Positions 59,191 through 64,000 of a stretch of 64,000 nucleotides of DNA are shown in pieces. Below the pieces are notes generated by a model. The model was not told the DNA's origin. It saw nothing but the letters and a program-made list of their open reading frames with translations, and searched no databases. Each line of letters begins with the position of its first letter. Position 1 is the first letter of the stretch. The stretch is from an uncultured Clostridia bacterium (GTDB lineage: Bacteria; Bacillota; Clostridia; Oscillospirales; Ruminococcaceae): assembly GCA_947631575.1 (NCBI GenBank), contig CANRLW010000006.1, forward strand, positions 1 to 64,000, given 5' to 3'. The translations under genes were made by a program, and so were the position numbers.

Positions 59191-60600
59191 ATGACAAAGA
59201 TAAAAATCGCCTATTTAGGCGGAGGCTCAAAGTTGTGGGCGAGGGTCTTTATGACCGACCTTGCCGTAGCAGAGGGCTTGTGCGGCGAGATAGCGCTTTA
59301 TGATATCGACGTACCCGCGGCAGAGCTAAACAAAAGAATAGGCGACGTAATAAACGCCCAGCCCGGGACAGTTTCAAAATGGGACTACAGGGTATATGAA
59401 AACATCGGCGAGGCTCTTGATGGCGCGGATTTCGTAGCGGCGTCGATCCTTCCCGGAACGTTCGACGAAATGGAAAGCGACGTACATCTTCCCGAAAAGT
59501 ACGGAATTTACCAGTCTGTCGGCGATACTGTAGGTCCGGGCGGAGTACTCAGAGCAATGAGGACAGTCCCGATATACGAGGGCTTTGCGAAGGCAATCGA
59601 GAAATATTGCCCGAACGCATGGGTAATAAACCTCACAAACCCCATGACCGCCTGCACGAAAACGCTGTTTGATGTTTTCCCGAAAATAAAGGCGTTTGGG
59701 TGCTGTCACGAGGTGTTCCATGCACAGGAGTTCCTGTGTTGTGCGGCACATGAGATACTCGGAGTTGAAAAGCCCACAAGGCATGATATCACCATTGACG
59801 CATGCGGAGTAAACCACTTTACGTGGATAACCGAGGCAAACTTTAAGGGAGTGGATATGTTAAAAATACTCCCAAAGTTCATTGATAAATTTTATGAAAC
59901 GGGATACTGTGAGCAGATAGGCTTTGAACCGCAGGATTTCCGAGGCGAAAACCCGTTCCTTTACGGAAACAAAGTAAAAATGGATCTGTATAGGCGATTC
60001 GGGGTGCTTGCCGCGGCGGGTGACAGACATCTTGTAGAGTTTATGAACAACTCTTGGTACATAAAAGATCCCGCAGACGCGGAAAAGTGGCTCTATCATC
60101 TTACTTCCGTAAGCTATCGCAAAAAAGACCGCGATGAAAAAATTGCCCAGTCAAAGCGCATAGCAAACGGCGAGGAGAAAATAGAGGTCAAAAAGAGCGA
60201 TGAAGAAGTTGTCGAGCTTATGAAAGCGATACTGGGAATTATCCCGCCGATAATTTCAAACGCGAATGTTGTAAATGTCGGGCAAATGCCCGATATGCCG
60301 CTTGGGGCGGTGGTAGAAACAAACTGCGCGTTTTCGCGCGACAGCGTAAAGCCTATAGCGGCAAAGCCGCTGCCGAAGAATGTAAGCGTTCTGGTCCGCA
60401 GAAACTGCGAGAACATCGAGAACACCTATTACGGCATAAAAAACCGCGACTTCGGGGCGATATTCGAGGCTTTCGCAAACCAGCCGCTTTGCTCGGGACT
60501 TACTATAGATGACGCAAGAAAGCTGTTTACCGAAATGGTAAACGCTACAAGCGCTTATCTAAAGGACTATTATCCTATGGATAAACTTAATTTATGTTAG
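59191..60600 (+). CDS. GH4 alpha-galacturonidase (LplD type)
   Basis: A 469-residue NAD- and metal-dependent GH4 enzyme. The Rossmann start is KIAYLGGGSKLWARVFMTDL; VINLTNPMTACTKTLFDVF and CCHEVFH (about 171-177) follow. The CHEV sequence separates LplD-type alpha-galacturonidases from the phospho-glucosidases of GH4, which carry other residues there. It should release galacturonate from saturated ends of oligogalacturonides in the cytoplasm. The binding site before the ATG is weak. It overlaps the next gene by seven bases. Confidence 0.9.
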   Translation: MTKIKIAYLGGGSKLWARVFMTDLAVAEGLCGEIALYDIDVPAAELNKRIGDVINAQPGTVSKWDYRVYENIGEALDGADFVAASILPGTFDEMESDVHLPEKYGIYQSVGDTVGPGGVLRAMRTVPIYEGFAKAIEKYCPNAWVINLTNPMTACTKTLFDVFPKIKAFGCCHEVFHAQEFLCCAAHEILGVEKPTRHDITIDACGVNHFTWITEANFKGVDMLKILPKFIDKFYETGYCEQIGFEPQDFRGENPFLYGNKVKMDLYRRFGVLAAAGDRHLVEFMNNSWYIKDPADAEKWLYHLTSVSYRKKDRDEKIAQSKRIANGEEKIEVKKSDEEVVELMKAILGIIPPIISNANVVNVGQMPDMPLGAVVETNCAFSRDSVKPIAAKPLPKNVSVLVRRNCENIENTYYGIKNRDFGAIFEAFANQPLCSGLTIDDARKLFTEMVNATSAYLKDYYPMDKLNLC

Positions 60601-61598
60601 ATGCATTCTTGTTTGCGGCAAACGCAGTTTTGCCGATAGTTATACTGATAGCCTTCGGGTATATCCTAAAGCGCATAGGTCTTTTTACAAAGGACTTTCT
60701 GAATATAGGAAACAAGCTTACGTTCAGAGTGCTGCTCCCCGTGATGCTGTTTTACAATGTTTACAATGTAGACAGCCTTAGCGATATAAACTGGGGATTT
60801 GTCCTTTACGGGATACTAGCGGTGCTTGTGATCTTCTTTATAGGCATTGCGGTCATGTGCGCGTTTACTAAGGACAACGCAAAGCGCGGCTCACTTATAC
60901 AGTCGGTTTTCCGCTCTAATTATGCGATAATAGGACTTCCTCTCGCGGAAAGTCTTTTCGGCGCAAAGGGAGCTGCCGCGGCGGGCGTTATGAGCGCGTT
61001 CTGCGTTCCGACGTTCAATATTCTCGGAGTTGTCGCGCTGTCGATTTTCAACGGCTCAAACGAAAAGGGAAAAATCGACGTAAAGAAGATACTCAAAGGT
61101 ATCGTCACAAACCCGCTCATTCTGGGAACAGTCGCGGGAGTTGCGGTGCTTGGTATAAGAGAGCTTTTCGTTCTGGGGAACATAACCTTCAGGCTCAAAG
61201 ATATTGAGTTCCTGTACGAGGCTATGGGCGACCTGAAGGCGATATGCACGCCGTTTGCGCTGTTGGTTCTCGGAGGAAAATTCGAGTTCTCGGCGGTTTC
61301 AAGGCTGTGGAAAGAAATCGCTTTCGGAACATTTGTCAGAACGGTCGCTGTGCCGATTCTGGGACTTGGCGGGGCGCTGATACTCAGAGCCACGATAATG
61401 CCCGAACTCGCCGGCGAGCATTTCGCAACATACATGGGCGTATTTGCAACGCCTGTGGCAGTAGCGAGCGCGATAATGGCAAAGGAAATGGGAGCGGACG
61501 ATGACTTGGCGGGACAGCTGGTCGTCTGGACGAGCCTTGTCAGCGCGGTAACGATATTCATTTACGTCACCGTTCTGAGGACAATGGGCATTTTTTAA
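60594..61598 (+). CDS. AEC-family transporter
   Basis: A 334-residue membrane protein of the auxin efflux carrier/malate permease family with about ten segments: VLPIVILIAFGYILKRIGLF at the N-terminus, LPVMLFYNVYNVDSLSD, VFRSNYAIIGLPLAESLFG, and a repeated half ending ATPVAVASAIMAKEMGADDD. Members move organic acids or similar anions. The seven-base overlap with the GH4 gene ties it to uronate metabolism, as importer of monomers or exporter of acid products; direction cannot be told. Confidence 0.85.
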   Translation: MLDAFLFAANAVLPIVILIAFGYILKRIGLFTKDFLNIGNKLTFRVLLPVMLFYNVYNVDSLSDINWGFVLYGILAVLVIFFIGIAVMCAFTKDNAKRGSLIQSVFRSNYAIIGLPLAESLFGAKGAAAAGVMSAFCVPTFNILGVVALSIFNGSNEKGKIDVKKILKGIVTNPLILGTVAGVAVLGIRELFVLGNITFRLKDIEFLYEAMGDLKAICTPFALLVLGGKFEFSAVSRLWKEIAFGTFVRTVAVPILGLGGALILRATIMPELAGEHFATYMGVFATPVAVASAIMAKEMGADDDLAGQLVVWTSLVSAVTIFIYVTVLRTMGIF

Positions 61599-61661
61599 AA
61601 GGTAAATTTTTGGCGGGCGAAAGCCTTCCATAAAAAATAAAATTAGCGGAGGATAGAAATT

Positions 61662-62432
61662 ATGATCTTAGACAAATTCAGCTTGGCAGGAAAAGTCGCT
61701 ATCGTAACAGGGAGCGACACCGGTCTTGGACAGGGCTTTTCAAAGGCTTTTGTTGAGGCTGGCGCAAAGGTTCTCGGCGTTTCAAATATGCCGAGTACAG
61801 CTACACAGGAGATGCTTGGTGAGGAAAACTTCCAGTTTATAAAGGCAGACCTCTCCACACTCGACCCCATTGAAACTATTATCAACACCTGTCTTGAAAA
61901 GTTCGGCAGGATAGATATTCTTGTAAACAACGCGGGCGTTATAAAGCGCGAGGATACTATAGACTTCAGCATTGAGAGCTGGGATCTCGTTATGAACGTA
62001 AACTGCCGCACGCTGTTCTTCCTTTCACAGGCAGTTGCAAAGCAGTTTATGAAACAGGAAAGAGAAGAAGGAAAGAGCCGCGGAAAGATCATATCCGTCG
62101 CATCGATGCTTTCATATCAGGGCGGTATCAGAGTTCCTTCGTACACCGCCTCCAAGTCGGCTGTAAAGGGCTTTACAATGACAATGGCTAACGAGTGGGC
62201 TAAGGACGGAATTAACGTAAACTGTATCGCTCCCGGATATATGGCTACAAACAACACAAAGGCTCTCCGCGCTGACGCAGACAGAAGTGAGGCTATCCTC
62301 GACAGAATTCCCGCAGGCAGATGGGGAACTCCCGATGATATCATGGGCGCGGCAGTATTCCTTGCATCAGAGGCATCCGACTATATAAACGGCTTTACGA
62401 TAGCTGTTGACGGCGGCTGGCTCGGACGCTGA
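61662..62432 (+). CDS. kduD: 2-dehydro-3-deoxy-D-gluconate 5-dehydrogenase
   Basis: A 256-residue short-chain dehydrogenase reducing 2,5-diketo-3-deoxygluconate to KDG in unsaturated uronate breakdown. NAD-binding VAIVTGSDTGLGQGFSKAF, ILVNNAGVIKRED, catalytic SVASMLSYQGG with SYTASK, and AILDRIPAGRWGTPDDIMG, a stretch typical of KduD. GGAGGATAGAAATT precedes the ATG. The partner isomerase KduI is not in the window. Confidence 0.9.
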   Translation: MILDKFSLAGKVAIVTGSDTGLGQGFSKAFVEAGAKVLGVSNMPSTATQEMLGEENFQFIKADLSTLDPIETIINTCLEKFGRIDILVNNAGVIKREDTIDFSIESWDLVMNVNCRTLFFLSQAVAKQFMKQEREEGKSRGKIISVASMLSYQGGIRVPSYTASKSAVKGFTMTMANEWAKDGINVNCIAPGYMATNNTKALRADADRSEAILDRIPAGRWGTPDDIMGAAVFLASEASDYINGFTIAVDGGWLGR

Positions 62433-62483
62433 TTTGGTTTATTATTGGCATTACGATAATGATACAATTGGAGGTTGTTTGAA

Positions 62484-63455
62484 ATGGACAATAAAAAGTT
62501 TTTGGATCAGCTTGAGGGCACAGGTATAGTTCCCGTTATCAAGCTCGAAAACACAGACGACGCTGTAAATCTCGCAAAGGCTCTCTATGATGGCGGTATC
62601 CGCTGTGCAGAGGTAACCTTCCGCGCGGCAGGCGCAGACAAGGTGATCAAAGCGATGACCGACGCATATCCCGATATGCTCGTAGGCGCAGGAACGGTTC
62701 TTACCGTTGATCAGTGCGACAAGGCTATTGAGGCAGGCGCAAAGTTCTGTGTAGCTCCCGGTCTTAATCCTACTGTTGTAAAGCACTGTCTTGACAAGGG
62801 CGTTCCTTTCGCTCCCGGCGTTGCAAACGGTTCGCAGATAGAGCAGGCTCTCGAACTCGGACTTGATTTCGTAAAGTTCTTCCCTGCAGAGCAGGCAGGC
62901 GGTCTGCCTTATATAAAGGCTGTTTCCGCTCCTTATTCAATGATGAAGTTTATGCCCACAGGCGGCGTAAACGAGAATAACCTCAACAGCTATCTCGGAT
63001 TTAAGAAGATAGTATGCTGCGGCGGTTCTTGGATAGTTCCCGACAAGCTTGTAAAGGCTCAGAAGTGGGACGAGATAACGGCGCTCTGCAAGTCCGCTGT
63101 TAATAAGATGCTCGACTTTCAGCTTGTTCATGTCGGCATAAATGCTGAGAACGAGGCTGACGCAAGCGCTATAACCGCAAAGTTCGGCGAGCTTTTCGGT
63201 TGGGATCAGAAAGTTGGAAACAGCGCTATCTTCGCAGGCACTTATGTTGAGTGCAAGAAGGCTGAGAAGATCGGTACACACGGTCATATCGCAGTTGCTA
63301 CCGGCAACGTAAAGAGAGCCGTTTATCAGCTCGAGCAGAAGGGCGTTAAGTTCGATATGTCTACCGCTACATATGACGATGACGGAAGAATGAAGTTCGT
63401 TTACCTCGCTGACGAGATCGGCGGATTCAAGGTTCACCTTGTTGAAAAGAAGTAA
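62484..63455 (+). CDS. eda: KDPG aldolase fused to a VOC-like domain
   Basis: A 323-residue protein. Residues 1-205 form the KDPG/KHG aldolase: GIVPVIKLENTDDAVNLA, CAEVTFRAAGADKVI with the Glu, GAGTVLTVDQCDKAIEAGAK, DFVKFFPAEQAGG with the Schiff-base Lys, FMPTGGVNENNLNSYLG. It cleaves KDPG to pyruvate and glyceraldehyde 3-phosphate. From about 212, LVHVGINAENEADASAITAK through FKVHLVEKK resembles a VOC/glyoxalase module. The ATG at 62484 fits TTGGAGG upstream; the longer frame begins at a TTG within the spacer. Codon bias matches high expression. Confidence 0.9.
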   Translation: MDNKKFLDQLEGTGIVPVIKLENTDDAVNLAKALYDGGIRCAEVTFRAAGADKVIKAMTDAYPDMLVGAGTVLTVDQCDKAIEAGAKFCVAPGLNPTVVKHCLDKGVPFAPGVANGSQIEQALELGLDFVKFFPAEQAGGLPYIKAVSAPYSMMKFMPTGGVNENNLNSYLGFKKIVCCGGSWIVPDKLVKAQKWDEITALCKSAVNKMLDFQLVHVGINAENEADASAITAKFGELFGWDQKVGNSAIFAGTYVECKKAEKIGTHGHIAVATGNVKRAVYQLEQKGVKFDMSTATYDDDGRMKFVYLADEIGGFKVHLVEKK

Positions 63456-63497
63456 TTTTAAATTAAGTAATTTGAATTTATAAAGGAGATCAAACCG

Positions 63498-64000
63498 ATG
63501 GCTAAGGTTATCACAATGGGCGAGATCATGCTCCGCCTTTCCACACCCAACAATGAAAAGTTTATCCAGGCTGACGAGTTCGACGTTTGCTACGGCGGCG
63601 GCGAGGCTAACGTTGCTGTTTCTCTTGCAAACTACGGTCATGATGCTGAGTTTGTTACCGCTGTTCCCAACAACGAGATAGGCGAGTGCGCTGTTGCGGC
63701 TCTCCGTAAATACGGCGTTGAGACAAAGCACATCGCAAAGTGCGGCGAAAGACTCGGTATCTACTTCCTCGAGAGCGGCTCTTCTATGAGACCCTCAAAG
63801 GTTGTTTACGACAGAGCACATTCTTCAATCTCCACGGCTACTGCTGCTGATTTCGATTTTGACGCTATATTTGAGGGCGCTGACTGGTTCCACTTTACGG
63901 GTATCACTCCCGCTGTTTCCGACGCTGCCGCTGTTCTTACAGAGGAGGCTCTCAAGGCTGCTAAGAAACACGGCGTAAAGGTTTCCGTTGACCTGAACTT
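63498..64000 (+). CDS. kdgK: 2-keto-3-deoxygluconate kinase, partial
   Basis: The first 167 residues of a PfkB-family sugar kinase that runs off the window. The start after AAAGGAGATCAAACCG encodes MAKVITMGEIMLRLSTPNNE. FDVCYGGGEANVAVSLANYG is the sugar-binding PfkB signature 1. It phosphorylates KDG to KDPG, the substrate of the aldolase just upstream. The order kduD-eda-kdgK completes the conversion of unsaturated galacturonate to central intermediates. ATP-site motifs lie beyond the edge. Confidence 0.93.
   Translation, partial: MAKVITMGEIMLRLSTPNNEKFIQADEFDVCYGGGEANVAVSLANYGHDAEFVTAVPNNEIGECAVAALRKYGVETKHIAKCGERLGIYFLESGSSMRPSKVVYDRAHSSISTATAADFDFDAIFEGADWFHFTGITPAVSDAAAVLTEEALKAAKKHGVKVSVDLN

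Overview
The window looks like a chromosome segment of an anaerobic, spore-forming, low-to-mid GC Clostridia, most like a Ruminococcus/Oscillospiraceae-type gut bacterium. The evidence is AGGAGG-type ribosome binding sites, TTGACA/TATAAT promoters, a T-box tryptophan leader, a single-chain pyruvate:ferredoxin oxidoreductase, sporulation-linked genes (spoIIP, a YlbJ-type protein, CotH-type proteins) and a pectin-uptake locus. The species assignment is inference. No rRNA, tRNA, transposase or CRISPR array was seen.

Layout. 0.5-9.9 kb (minus): an ECF sigma factor and its membrane anti-sigma factor, four related lipoproteins (two are a near-perfect tandem duplication) and a three-gene ABC-2 exporter; this reads as an envelope-stress module. 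10.1-12.9 kb (plus): a large zinc-ribbon membrane protein. 13.2-15.9 kb (minus): a small Cys-rich protein, an SseB-like protein, a PP2C-like phosphatase and a vWA protein. 16.6-20.9 kb (plus): three tandem CotH-type lipoproteins. 21.1-28.2 kb (minus): the complete trpEGDCFBA operon behind a T-box with a UGG specifier; its Stem I is interrupted by a 158-bp palindromic insertion. 28.2-30.9 kb (minus): thiS-thiF-thiH-tenI without thiG. 31.3-34.7 kb (plus): trkA-trkH and a thioesterase. 34.75-36.2 kb (minus): two membrane proteins. 36.3-40.0 kb (plus): PFOR. 40.7-42.5 kb (plus): membrane protein, TetR regulator, membrane protein. 42.9-43.9 kb: a divergent cupin/Rrf2 pair with three copies of one inverted-repeat operator. 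44.1-47.2 kb (minus): spoIIP and an orphan phage-type lysis cassette (XhlA-like, holin, GH25 endolysin). 47.3-64.0 kb (plus): a pectin/galacturonan locus.

The pectin locus encodes a CUT1-type ABC importer (two permeases, a very large binding lipoprotein, its own MsmX-type ATPase). Five unrecognised small membrane proteins are interleaved with it. Intracellular GH28, GH105 and GH4 (CHEV-motif alpha-galacturonidase) enzymes follow, then an AEC-family carrier, KduD, a KDPG aldolase fused to a VOC-like domain, and KdgK, which is cut by the window edge. Together these would import oligogalacturonides, split them to (unsaturated) galacturonate and feed KDG/KDPG into pyruvate and glyceraldehyde 3-phosphate. 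PFOR then oxidises pyruvate.

The intergenic regions are unusual. They hold several dispersed, non-coding, largely palindromic repeat families: a GC-rich block, a ~200-bp element with CAGTTGACAGT-type ends, a 25-bp mini-palindrome found six times, and 7-bp GAGGTTA/GAGGTAA tracts. They nest in each other, reach into gene 3' ends (supplying stop codons for at least four genes), carry terminator hairpins and have invaded the trp T-box. This repeat system and the multi-membrane-protein ABC locus are the two features most worth pursuing.
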